64,000 nucleotides of DNA from assembly GCA_007753915.1 (NCBI GenBank), contig CP036352.1:4155306-4219305 (forward strand), given 5' to 3'. The notes under the pieces are model-generated. The model was given only the letters and a program-made list of their open reading frames with translations, made no database searches and was not told the origin of the DNA. A program made the translations under genes and the position numbers. This document shows, piece by piece, positions 35,637-44,173 of this stretch. The DNA is from Phycisphaerae bacterium RAS2. GTDB lineage: Bacteria; Planctomycetota; Phycisphaerae; UBA1845; UTPLA1. Numbering within the stretch: position 1 is the stretch's first letter; each line of letters opens with the position of its first letter.

Positions 35637-37115
35637 TTATCCGTTCAGCACCGGCAGGCCGATCGTGACCGGCGCGGCGAGCAGGTCGTAGTCCCGGTGG
35701 CCCGTGATGCGGACGCGCACGACCTCGCCGGGATCGTACTCGCCGCCCTGCACCAGCGTGACGCTGTCCACCTCCGGCGCCTGGCCGGCGTGCCGCGCGG
35801 GGTAAACGCTGATGCCGCCGGGGCCCTCCATGTGTCCGAAGTCGTCGATCATCACCAGCAGCTCGCGGCCCTTCATGGCGGCGTTGCGGCGAAAGGCGAC
35901 CTCCTGCTGCGTCCGCATCAGCGCGCCGACGCGCTCCTCGATGATGTCGGGGTCGATCGCGCCCTTCATTTTGTGCGCCGGCGTGCCCGGCTCGCTGGAA
36001 TAGGGGAAGACGCCGACCGCCTCAAAGCCGAACTCCGCGATGAACCGCTGCAGTTCCTGGAACTCCGCGTGGGTCTCGCCGGGGAAGCCGGCGATGAAGG
36101 TCGTGCGAATCGCGACGCCGGGGATCCGCTCGCGCAGCTTCGTCAGCAGCGTCTCGGTCTCCCGGCGCGTCACCCGTCGGTGCATCGCCTTCAGCACGCG
36201 GTCGTTGATGTGCTGCAGCGGAATGTCGATGTAGGGGGCGATCTTCTCGCACTGCCCGATGGCGTCGATCATCTCATCGGTGAAATCGCTCGGGTAGGCG
36301 TACATCAGGCGAATCCAGCGCACGCCGTCGAGCGTGTTCAGCATCCGCAGCAGCCCCGACAGGCCCGGTTCGTAGCCGAGGTCCTGCCCGTAGCTCGTCG
36401 TGTCCTGCCCGATGAGGTTCAGCTCCAGCGCGCCGTCGTCGATCAGCTCGCGCGCCTCGGCCATGATCTCGTCGGGCGTCTTGCAGTGCATCGGCCCGCG
36501 GATCGAGGGAATCGTGCAGAAGGTGCACTTCTGGTTGCAGCCCTCGCTCATGCGAAGGTAGGCGTAGTGCGTCGGCGTGAGACGAAGGCGGGCGCGATCG
36601 GAACGGTTCGCTTCGGTCCAGCTCGCGGCGTGGTAATCGCCGAGGTAGGTGTCCGGTGCTACGACCGGCAGGCTGCGCGATGCGGTCGAGCGGGGGTTCG
36701 ATGCCGATGAGCGGGACTTTGCGCTCGCGCCGGTCTTTTTGGACTTCGCGCTGCGGCGCTTGCTTCCCAGCACCGCGCGCACCACGTCGTGCCGGTTGTT
36801 AACCCCCACCAGTGCGTCGATCTCGGGAATCTCGCCGATCAGACCCCGGCCATCGCGCTGCACGAGGCAGCCCGCCACGACGATGCGCTTCAACTCCCCC
36901 GCACGCTTCTGATCGGCCAGCTCGCGGAGGATGCCGACCGCCTCCTCGCGCGAGGCCGACAGGAATCCGCAGGTGTTGACCACCACCACGTCGGCGGGAT
37001 CATCCGGGCTGACGATCGGGCAGCCCGCCTCGGCGATCAATCCGAGCATCTTCTCGGAGTCGACGAGGTTCTTGGGGCAACCCAGGGATACGAAGGATAC
37101 GGACGGCGCGGCCAA
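35637..37115 (-). CDS. rimO: Ribosomal protein S12 methylthiotransferase RimO
   Basis: Radical-SAM enzyme that methylthiolates an Asp of ribosomal protein S12. A TTG start is supported by GGGAGAG about six bases upstream and begins directly at the domain (SVSFVSLGCPKNLVDSE). The first iron-sulfur cluster uses Cys13, Cys49 and Cys83; the radical-SAM cluster is in EGCNQKCTFCTIPSIRGP; a TRAM domain ends the protein. It is about 50 aa longer than usual because of a Lys/Ser-rich insert at residues 118-148 (RRSAKSKKTGASAKS and on) between the UPF0004 and radical-SAM domains, probably a disordered linker. The LGCPKN and NTCGF text favours RimO over MiaB. Confidence 0.95.
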   Translation of the reverse strand: MAAPSVSFVSLGCPKNLVDSEKMLGLIAEAGCPIVSPDDPADVVVVNTCGFLSASREEAVGILRELADQKRAGELKRIVVAGCLVQRDGRGLIGEIPEIDALVGVNNRHDVVRAVLGSKRRSAKSKKTGASAKSRSSASNPRSTASRSLPVVAPDTYLGDYHAASWTEANRSDRARLRLTPTHYAYLRMSEGCNQKCTFCTIPSIRGPMHCKTPDEIMAEARELIDDGALELNLIGQDTTSYGQDLGYEPGLSGLLRMLNTLDGVRWIRLMYAYPSDFTDEMIDAIGQCEKIAPYIDIPLQHINDRVLKAMHRRVTRRETETLLTKLRERIPGVAIRTTFIAGFPGETHAEFQELQRFIAEFGFEAVGVFPYSSEPGTPAHKMKGAIDPDIIEERVGALMRTQQEVAFRRNAAMKGRELLVMIDDFGHMEGPGGISVYPARHAGQAPEVDSVTLVQGGEYDPGEVVRVRITGHRDYDLLAAPVTIGLPVLNG

Positions 37116-37252
37116 ACAGCTCTCCCAACGGCGAATTCAGACGACGGACAATGTCAAAATCAACGCAAAGAGTATAGCCGATTCAGCGCGATTCGCACTC
37201 CGCCGCGGATTCGGCGGAATGCGCATCCTCGCGGGGTTTTTTGCAGCTTTTC

Positions 37253-37282
37253 GAAGCCGACGGATGGCCATCCGTCGGCTTC
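37253..37282. repeat. Palindromic repeat, 13-bp perfect arms, copy 2
   Basis: Same arms as at 13038-13067 (GAAGCCGACGGAT / ATCCGTCGGCTTC), loop GGCC. It lies 38 bases downstream of the MFS gene stop and upstream of rimO on the same strand. Confidence 0.8.
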
Positions 37283-37319
37283 CTGGCGTGATGGATCCGG
37301 ACGATAAGACGTGATGATT

Positions 37320-38618
37320 CTACGCGATCAGCCGCGTCGCCTCCCGGATGGAGATGTGGCGGCGGATGGAGAGGAACAGCGCGCCGGAGATCAGCCCCAT
37401 CGCAAAGCATCCGGCCCAGATGTAGCCGCCGCCGAACCGCGCAAGGACTTCCCCGCCGATCGGCGCGCCGATCATGTTGGCACTGGAGAAACACAGGCCG
37501 AAGACGCCCATGTAACGCCCGCGCATATCGGCCGGGGCGAGGTCCGAGGCGACCGACGCCAGAAACGGCAACTGCATCAGCTCGCCGATCGTCCAGACGA
37601 AGATCGTTCCCGCGAACTCCGTGGGAGTGTGCGCGAAGGCGGTCAGCCCGTAGCCCGCGCCGATGATGAGCGTTGAGAGGGCGATCATCCGACCGCGATC
37701 AAATCGCCGCAGGAGCGTCGTGAACGGCAACTGCAGTACGACAATGAGCGCGCCGTTAAGCGCGATCAGTCGGCCGTAGGTCTTGGCGCCGATGCCGTGT
37801 TCGCGCGCGAAGAGCGGCAACGTGGAAAGATGCTGCATGAAGCACATGCTGATGCAGAGCGTGGCGAGGCAGAAGGTGAGAAAGACCCGGTCGCGCCCGA
37901 GGCGTGCAAGCGCCTGCCGCCAGCCGACTTCGATGCGCGGCGGGGCGGGGTCAGCGGCCGGGGATGCGGCGGCGGGCGTTGCTTCGCCGGGGGTTGATTT
38001 GCCCGGGCTTGATTCGCTCCGGGCTTGCAACGATTGGGCGTGAGCGAGATGGATCGTCTCGCGAAGAGCCAGCAGGATGATGATCGCGTAGGTCGCCGAG
38101 GTGGCGGCGTCGGCGAGAAAGATCGTGCTGAAGGAAAACCGCTCCACGACTTCGCCACCGACGATCGGGCCGACCGCGAAGCCGAGGTTGACGGAGAAAT
38201 AGAGCAGGGCGAAGGCCGTGGGGCGCTGCTCGGTGGTGGTCACGTCGCTGACCATGGCGGTAGAAGCCGGGCGGTACATCTCACCGAGAAACCCGAACGC
38301 GAAAACGGCCGCCTGCAGGTGCCACGGGTTGGTCAGGGCGGTGAAGGCGCAGAGCACCGCCGCGCCGCCGAAAAGGCTGGCGAGCATCACGCGCTTGCGC
38401 CCGAGCCAGTCGGCCAGGTGACCGCCGACGATGGCGGCGATGATCGCGCCGGCCCCGAAGACGCCCATGGTCCGGGTTGCGAAGCGCTCGCCCAGGTGCA
38501 GGTGCTCCCCGAGGTAAATCGTGAGGAAGACGAGGAAGAACGCGCCGGCGCGATTGATGAACGAACCCAGCGCGAGGATGTAGACGGTGCGGGGCAGTTC
38601 GAGATACGGCCGAATCAT
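37320..38618 (-). CDS. Major facilitator superfamily transporter
   Basis: 432 aa with about twelve predicted membrane helices and the MFS loop motif GGHLADWLGRKRVML (G...D..GRK.) between helices 2 and 3. The central loop (about 190-225) is rich in Ser, Pro and Ala. The text is closest in style to the multidrug/MDR-like MFS branch (RPASTAMVSDVTTTEQRPTAFALLYFSVNLGFAVGPIVGG). I chose the ATG at 38618; a TTG four codons upstream is also open. The substrate cannot be inferred. Confidence 0.88.
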   Translation of the reverse strand: MIRPYLELPRTVYILALGSFINRAGAFFLVFLTIYLGEHLHLGERFATRTMGVFGAGAIIAAIVGGHLADWLGRKRVMLASLFGGAAVLCAFTALTNPWHLQAAVFAFGFLGEMYRPASTAMVSDVTTTEQRPTAFALLYFSVNLGFAVGPIVGGEVVERFSFSTIFLADAATSATYAIIILLALRETIHLAHAQSLQARSESSPGKSTPGEATPAAASPAADPAPPRIEVGWRQALARLGRDRVFLTFCLATLCISMCFMQHLSTLPLFAREHGIGAKTYGRLIALNGALIVVLQLPFTTLLRRFDRGRMIALSTLIIGAGYGLTAFAHTPTEFAGTIFVWTIGELMQLPFLASVASDLAPADMRGRYMGVFGLCFSSANMIGAPIGGEVLARFGGGYIWAGCFAMGLISGALFLSIRRHISIREATRLIA

Positions 38619-38805
38619 GGGGTTGCTCAAGGGCCGGGCGCGGAGCGGTCCGCGTCACGGGCGGGCATTAGAAACGAGACAGGTCAGAAACGCGAGCGAT
38701 GCGATGGGGTGGCGCGACGAGCATTGGCCACGGCACGAGGGTGCAATGCCGCGCCAGACCGTCCAATGTCACCCAACACTTCGCGCCGCGCGATCACGGA
38801 TTGGA

Positions 38806-40551
38806 TCACGGATCAAGGAACAGGAGAATGAACAGGAAGAGATCGTCGAAGTCGACATCGTTGTCGCCGTCGAGGTCGGCCAGCGCGCACGGACCCTGTG
38901 CATTGCCCTGCAGCAGGCAGGTGATGAACGCCACGATGTCCTGCGCGTTCAACACGCCGTCGCCGTCGATGTCGCCGTTCAGGTCGCACTCGTCCGGCGA
39001 GTCATTGTCGTTCAGATCGTGCGCCAGGCCGTGGGCAATCTCGCACTCGTCGGCGAGGGCGTTCGCATTGCAGTCGGCGAGGTAGTACTCGCAGCCATCC
39101 GGCACGCCGTTCTGGTCGCAATCGCCGCAGGCCGGATCACCCACGCAAGCGGCGAGATCGCAGCCGTCGGGCACGCCGTTTTCGTTGCAGTCCGAACAGG
39201 CCGGATCGCCGTCGCAGGCGAGGATCTCGCAGGCATCGGGCATGCCGTTGTTGTTGCAATCGATGGTGTCGTCGTAGCCGGGGCATTGGTCAGCGCAATC
39301 CGGCACGCCGTCTTCATCCGCGTCGCCCGTCGTGACGGTGACGTACATCGAGCAGGTCGTCGTGTTCTGACAGGCATCCGCCACGGTGAAGACGATCTCG
39401 GTTTCCCCCAGCGGAAGCGGCGCGCCGGGGACGGGCGATTGGGTCACGACCAACTGCAACGCGGACGCCTCCGCGCCCGGGCCGCAGGCATCCGATGCGC
39501 TGACCAGGCCGGTGTAATCCGGCGCGGAGATCGAGCAGCCCGATTCAGCCGTGAGCACGTCGCCGGTCGGGCAGTCGTCAACCGTGGGCGCCAGGGTATC
39601 GACGACGGTAATCAACTGGTTCGCGTTCGTGGAATTGCCACAGACATCCATCGCGGTCCAGGTGCGAAGGATGGTCTTCGGGCAATCGCCGATCGGCTCG
39701 TGATCGAAGTAGGTCGGGGCCTGGAGCAGGTCATTGCAGCCGTCAGACGCGATGAGTTCGCCGGTGGCGGCGGGAGAAAGGTCATCTCCGCATTCCACGA
39801 CCGCATCGGCCGGAATCGTCAGCACGGGGCCGGTCTCGTCGACGAGGACAATTCCCTGCTGGCAGAATGAACTCTTGCCGAGGTTGTCGGTCACGCGCCA
39901 CGTGCGGACGATCAGCTTCGAGCATGAGTCGCCCTGAACCTCGTCGGACGACGAGACGTTGACTTCGTCATCGCAATCGTCCACACCCGCCGCGACGGTC
40001 AGGGCGGGATTCAAACCGGGGACAACGGATGACCCGCAGGGAAGCGTCACGTTCGGCGGGCACGTAATGGTCGGCGGCCCGAGATCCGCACAGATCGGAT
40101 TCGGATTCCCGGCAGGATCGGGGGCGGGTACGATGAAATAAATCGTTCCACCGGCCACATAATCCACATCGAGAACGTAACTGGCCTTCAACAAAATCGT
40201 CCCGATCGTCAGCGCCGAGTTACCGCCGGCGCCGGGAGCGCCGACGCGCGCGATGACATCGATCCGCTCGGCGGTCGTGCGCAGGATGCTCTTGATGGAT
40301 TCGGGGCCGATCGGCGTAAGGGCCAGTCGCGTTTCGCGCACCGGCACGCCGCCGACTGTGAAGGTTGCATCCACGTCGACGTTGAGACCGGACTCGTTTT
40401 GCGTCACGAGCCGGATGGAGCCTTGATCGATGATGGGGACATCGGCCGTCTGGCCGGTGAGCTGCGTGAACAAATCGCATCCGGCGATGCCGAAGGCAAG
40501 CGACGATGCGCAGAGCGCCAGCGCCAAGAATGACCGAAGCGAGGATTTCAT
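38806..40551 (-). CDS. Surface lipoprotein with HYR-like domains, calcium-binding repeats and dockerin-like C-terminus
   Basis: The ATG at 40551 gives a lipoprotein signal ending GIAGC (581 aa). After a beta-rich region come HYR-like modules with paired Cys (TCPPNVTLPCGSS, GPVLTIPADAVVECGD, DGCNDLLQAPTYFDHEPIGDC, SDACGPG). Next is a run of Asp/Asn/Cys-rich units of the form CNENGVPDGCDLAACVGDPAC (about 430-530, three to four repeats) like thrombospondin type 3 calcium repeats. The end is a duplicated EF-hand/dockerin-like tail: DLNGDIDGDGVLNAQDIVAF and ADLDGDNDVDFDDLFLFI. In planctomycetes such tails are common on exported proteins. The partner is unknown. Confidence 0.85.
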   Translation of the reverse strand: MKSSLRSFLALALCASSLAFGIAGCDLFTQLTGQTADVPIIDQGSIRLVTQNESGLNVDVDATFTVGGVPVRETRLALTPIGPESIKSILRTTAERIDVIARVGAPGAGGNSALTIGTILLKASYVLDVDYVAGGTIYFIVPAPDPAGNPNPICADLGPPTITCPPNVTLPCGSSVVPGLNPALTVAAGVDDCDDEVNVSSSDEVQGDSCSKLIVRTWRVTDNLGKSSFCQQGIVLVDETGPVLTIPADAVVECGDDLSPAATGELIASDGCNDLLQAPTYFDHEPIGDCPKTILRTWTAMDVCGNSTNANQLITVVDTLAPTVDDCPTGDVLTAESGCSISAPDYTGLVSASDACGPGAEASALQLVVTQSPVPGAPLPLGETEIVFTVADACQNTTTCSMYVTVTTGDADEDGVPDCADQCPGYDDTIDCNNNGMPDACEILACDGDPACSDCNENGVPDGCDLAACVGDPACGDCDQNGVPDGCEYYLADCNANALADECEIAHGLAHDLNDNDSPDECDLNGDIDGDGVLNAQDIVAFITCLLQGNAQGPCALADLDGDNDVDFDDLFLFILLFLDP

Positions 40552-40786
40552 GCACGGCTCACAAGATGGGCGAATCGCCCCGCGGCAGCTCGATCTCGCC
40601 GCCATTGTACGGCAAACCCGTTCCCCTTCCCAACGTACCCCCAATTAAACGCCCGAAAGCACCGTCGGACAAGGCCACATCGGAAATATCCGCCCGATAA
40701 GCCCAATGAAGCTTTCTCGAAGCTTTGGAGCGGTCCGGTTACGTAAGTCAGACCGATTTCAACCCGCTTGGGCGGCTCCGAGGGCC

Positions 40787-41725
40787 TTATCCGTTCGCCT
40801 TCGCACAGCGGGATTGCATGATCCGCTGCCAATTGCGGCTCGCGGGGGATCGACCCAGTGCGGAACCGATCACGGCAGAGGCATCCGCCACGGCGGCCAG
40901 GTCAACACCGGTTTCGATCCCCATTCGGTCCAGCAGATAGACCAAGTCTTCGGTCGCAAGGTTTCCTGCCGCCCCAGGTGCATAGGGACACCCCCCCAGC
41001 CCGCCGGCCGACGAATCGAACGTCGCAATTCCAAGTTGCAGCCCCGCGCAGACGTTGGCCAGCGCCGTGCCATAGGTATCGTGGAAGTGTAAAGCAATGT
41101 GCGACGCCGGCACACGTTCCAACACGAAGCCGACCGTGTCCGACACGTCGGTCGGCGCGGCTGCCCCGATGGTGTCGCTGATGGCGATCTCTCCCGCTCC
41201 CATTTCAACCAACCGCTCTGCCAGATCGCGCACCTTCTCGCGCGCGACGCGACCCTCGTATGGGCATTCAAAACAAGTTGAAATGTACGCGCGGGTCGTG
41301 AAGGCTCGTCGGGTTGCGTCCTGCAGAATCGGCGCAAAGACCGAGAGCGACTCCTCAATGGTCATGCGGATGTTCTTCGCCGTGAACGACTCCGAAGCGG
41401 CGGTGAACACGGCGATGCGCTCGATGCCGGATTGCAGGCAACGATCCCAGCCGACCGCGTTCGGCACGAGCGCGGAGTAGGTTACGCGGTCGCGATGCGG
41501 CAGTTGGCGCGCCAGTTCCATCGCGTCGGCCAGTTGCGGCACGGCCTTGGGATGGACAAACGACGTCGCCTCGATGTCGCGCAGGCCGGCGGCGGCGAGC
41601 TTCTCAATGAATTGCAGCTTGATGTCGGTCGGGATGGGCGTTGATTCGTTCTGCAGGCCGTCGCGCGGGCCGACCTCGACGATGCGGACGCGACGTGGAA
41701 GAATGCATGAAGGCGAAACAGTCAT
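40787..41725 (-). CDS. mvaB: Hydroxymethylglutaryl-CoA lyase
   Basis: Cleaves HMG-CoA to acetoacetate and acetyl-CoA, the last step of leucine degradation. TIM-barrel text: VEVGPRDGLQNE (catalytic Asp/Arg), SDTIGAAAPTDV, ALHFHDTYG (metal His pair) and the signature loop GLGGCPYAPGAAGN with the catalytic Cys. The length of 312 aa is normal. It is the last gene of the minus-strand leucine cluster, separated from the biotinyl gene by a 218-base gap holding an inverted repeat. Confidence 0.95.
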   Translation of the reverse strand: MTVSPSCILPRRVRIVEVGPRDGLQNESTPIPTDIKLQFIEKLAAAGLRDIEATSFVHPKAVPQLADAMELARQLPHRDRVTYSALVPNAVGWDRCLQSGIERIAVFTAASESFTAKNIRMTIEESLSVFAPILQDATRRAFTTRAYISTCFECPYEGRVAREKVRDLAERLVEMGAGEIAISDTIGAAAPTDVSDTVGFVLERVPASHIALHFHDTYGTALANVCAGLQLGIATFDSSAGGLGGCPYAPGAAGNLATEDLVYLLDRMGIETGVDLAAVADASAVIGSALGRSPASRNWQRIMQSRCAKANG

Positions 41726-41816
41726 GACAGAATTGTATGGCGATTGTCAGCGCGCCGGAATGCAGAATGTAGGCTGGGATATCCGGACAACTCTGCTGTG
41801 TGCTGCGATGACTTGT

Positions 41817-41934
41817 CCGAGCCGCGACCGTCAGGGAGCGCCGAGGAACGTTTCAGGTTCGAGCGGATCTTCAAAAGTGAGCGATTGACCATGGCCGAAG
41901 CATCGCGCGGCGCTCCCTAACGGTCGCGGCTCGG
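41817..41934. repeat. Inverted repeat pair with 27-bp arms
   Basis: Left arm 41817-41843 (CCGAGCCGCGACCGTC...) and right arm 41908-41934 are complementary at 26 of 27 positions, with 64 bases between. It lies in the gap between the biotinyl gene and the HMG-CoA lyase gene. The structure is that of a very short MITE-like or REP-like element; I recall this GAGCCGCGACCGT text as a common planctomycete intergenic repeat. Confidence 0.8.
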
Positions 41935-41943
41935 ATACCTGAC

Positions 41944-42513
41944 TCATTCGGCATTCTCCGCGAAGCGGAGCAGCACGGCTCCCATCTCGACGAGCTGGCC
42001 CGCGCGGCAGCAGACTTCGGCCACGCGGCCGGCGTGCGGCGCGGAAAGCGCCATTTCCATCTTCATGGATTCCATGACGATGAGCGGCTGATGTGCCGCA
42101 AACGTGTCGCCGGCGGCGGCGTTGACCTTCAGGACGGTTCCCGGCATCGGCGCGGTGAGTCGGCCGGTCGAAGCGACCGATGCGTCGGCCCCGGTCGCGC
42201 GGCGTGCCGTGCGCCGCGGCACGTCAAACCGCCAGAGTCGGCCCTGCATCCAGAGTTCAATCGTGTCGTCGCGCCGGATCGCGTGAAACGGAACGAGTCG
42301 TCCGTGCAAATGCAGGTTGCCGCGAGACGCCGCAGCGCCCGCGTCATGCCAGTCGATGCGCACATCAACGCGCCGGTCGCCGAGGCTGACCGTGAAATCG
42401 TGCTCCGCGTCGCCGTTGGCGCGCTCGATGGCGACGTCGAGCGGCTTCGCATCGCCGGCGGAAGTCTCGGCAAGTGGAATGAGCTGGACGCGTTGCATCA
42501 GACGTTGCTCCAT
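41944..42513 (-). CDS. Biotinyl-domain protein, C-terminal part of methylcrotonyl-CoA carboxylase alpha
   Basis: 189 aa ending in a biotinyl domain (about 115-189) with the biotinylation site ESMKMEM (Lys) and LTAPMPGTVLKVNAAAGD before it. The N-terminal part (LDVAIERANGDAEHDFTVSLGDRRVDVRI) corresponds to the BT domain that links carboxylase and biotinyl domains in fused alpha subunits. It overlaps the end of the biotin carboxylase frame by 16 bases, in the minus-one frame. In most bacteria these two parts are one protein, so this is either a split subunit or a frameshifted fusion. Confidence 0.9.
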   Translation of the reverse strand: MEQRLMQRVQLIPLAETSAGDAKPLDVAIERANGDAEHDFTVSLGDRRVDVRIDWHDAGAAASRGNLHLHGRLVPFHAIRRDDTIELWMQGRLWRFDVPRRTARRATGADASVASTGRLTAPMPGTVLKVNAAAGDTFAAHQPLIVMESMKMEMALSAPHAGRVAEVCCRAGQLVEMGAVLLRFAENAE

Positions 42514-44066
42514 CGGCCGACGCCGTGCCAGGGGCTGTCCGCGACGGTGGAATCGCTCGGTGTCGAAAAGCCGCGCGGGCTGAAGCCCGCGGCTCGTTGG
42601 CTCGCGGCTCGTTGCGTGCGCGAGGCGCCCGGGCCGGTCGCCGCGTGCGCGCCCATCGCGGTGGCGACGAGCGCAGCGGCGATGACCGCCTCTTCCGGCG
42701 GCGCGGAGTCGGGCGCGCGAACGGCGTGCTGCTCCAGAAAATGCGTGTGCAGGCGACCGGCGCGAAACTCGGAGTGGGAGATCACGTCCCGCAAAAAGGC
42801 GACGTTTGTCGTTACGCCGAGCACGGCGTAATCCTGCAGCGCCCGTCGCATCCGCTCGACGGCCTCGTCGCGCGTGTCGGCGTGAACGATCAGCTTCGCA
42901 AGCATCGGGTCGTAGTGCACGGTGACCTCGCTGCCCCGCTCCACGCCGCTGTCCACGCGCACGCCCGGCCCGGTCGGCGGCTCGTAGCAGGCGATGACCC
43001 CGACCGACGGCATGAAGTTGCGCGACGCGTCCTCGGCGTAAATCCGCGCCTCGATCGCGTGGCCGATCTGACGGATGGATTCCTGTCGAAACGGAAGCGG
43101 CTGCCCCGCGGCAACCTGCACCTGCGCCCGCACGAGATCGCGCTGGGTGACGGCCTCGGTGACCGGGTGCTCAACCTGCAACCGCGTGTTGACTTCGAGA
43201 AAGTAGAACTCGCCCGACTCGGAAAGGATGAATTCCACCGTGCCGGCGTTGGTGTAACCGATGGCCTTGGCCGCGCGCACGGCCGCGCCGCAGATCTGCT
43301 CGCGCAGGGCGGGCGACAGCGCGGGGGAGGGCGACTCCTCGATGATCTTTTGGTGCCGGCGCTGGATCGAGCATTCGCGCTCGAAGAGATGCACCACGTT
43401 GCCATGATGATCGCCGAAGATCTGCACTTCGATGTGGCGCGGGTTGACGAGGTACTTCTCCAGGAACACGCGGCCGTCGCCGAAGGCCGCAGTCGCCTCG
43501 CGCCGCGCCGACTCCAGCCCGGCGGCAAGCTCTTCAGGCTTCTTCACGACGCGCATGCCCTTGCCGCCGCCGCCGGCCGCCGCCTTGATCAGCACCGGAT
43601 ACCCGATCCGATCGGCATGCCCCGCGATGGTGTCGAAGTCATCGTGCGCGTCGCCGGACCAGCCCGGCACGATCGGCACGCCGGCGGCCGCGAACTTCGC
43701 CTTGGCCACGATCTTGTCACCCATGTCACGAATGACCTCGGGCGTCGGGCCGATGAAGGTGATCATCGCATCGGCACAGGCTCGCGCGAAATCCTCGTTC
43801 TCCGACAAAAACCCGAAGCCGGGGTGAATCGCGTCGGCCCCGCAGCGGCGGGCGATGTCAATGATCTTGTCGCCGCGCAGATACGTCTCCGCAGATTTCG
43901 CGCCCTCAAGTGGGTACGCCTCATCGGCTGCACGAACGTGAAGCGCGCCCGCGTCGGGATTGGAATACACCGCCACGACGGCGATGCCCATCTCGCGCAA
44001 CGTCGCCGCGATTCGCACGGCAATCTCGCCGCGATTGGCAATCAGGATTTTGCGAAAGTGTTTCAT
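42498..44066 (-). CDS. Biotin carboxylase, N-terminal part of methylcrotonyl-CoA carboxylase alpha
   Basis: ATP-dependent carboxylation of biotin. It starts FRKILIANRGEIAVRIAATLREMG; the ATP-grasp part has KAAAGGGGKGMRVV, EKYLVNPRHIEVQIFGD, RECSIQRRHQKIIEESPSP and EVNTRLQVEHPVTE. The carboxylase domain ends near 450. The tail then reads through GASRTQRAASQ to ADSPWHGVGRWSNV and stops. In fused MccA/PccA proteins a D-P-W...G(W/F)-R-L segment opens the BT domain, so the tail appears to be the start of that domain, which continues in the next frame. Confidence 0.93.
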   Translation of the reverse strand: MKHFRKILIANRGEIAVRIAATLREMGIAVVAVYSNPDAGALHVRAADEAYPLEGAKSAETYLRGDKIIDIARRCGADAIHPGFGFLSENEDFARACADAMITFIGPTPEVIRDMGDKIVAKAKFAAAGVPIVPGWSGDAHDDFDTIAGHADRIGYPVLIKAAAGGGGKGMRVVKKPEELAAGLESARREATAAFGDGRVFLEKYLVNPRHIEVQIFGDHHGNVVHLFERECSIQRRHQKIIEESPSPALSPALREQICGAAVRAAKAIGYTNAGTVEFILSESGEFYFLEVNTRLQVEHPVTEAVTQRDLVRAQVQVAAGQPLPFRQESIRQIGHAIEARIYAEDASRNFMPSVGVIACYEPPTGPGVRVDSGVERGSEVTVHYDPMLAKLIVHADTRDEAVERMRRALQDYAVLGVTTNVAFLRDVISHSEFRAGRLHTHFLEQHAVRAPDSAPPEEAVIAAALVATAMGAHAATGPGASRTQRAASQRAAGFSPRGFSTPSDSTVADSPWHGVGRWSNV

Positions 44067-44101
44067 TGCGTGACAGTGGTCAGTGGCTAGTTTCGTAGTT
44101 T

Positions 44102-44169
44102 CGTAGGGTGGGCATTGTCCACCAGTTCGAATGCGCGCCCTTCATGTGATGGGCATTGCCCACCCTGCG
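44102..44169. repeat. Inverted pair of GTAGGGTGGGC repeats
   Basis: CGTAGGGTGGGCATTGTCCACC (44102-44123) faces ATGGGCATTGCCCACCCTGCG (44148-44168) across the gap between the enoyl-CoA hydratase and biotin carboxylase genes. Each half is also palindromic by itself. Confidence 0.75.
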
Positions 44170-44173
44170 ATCC

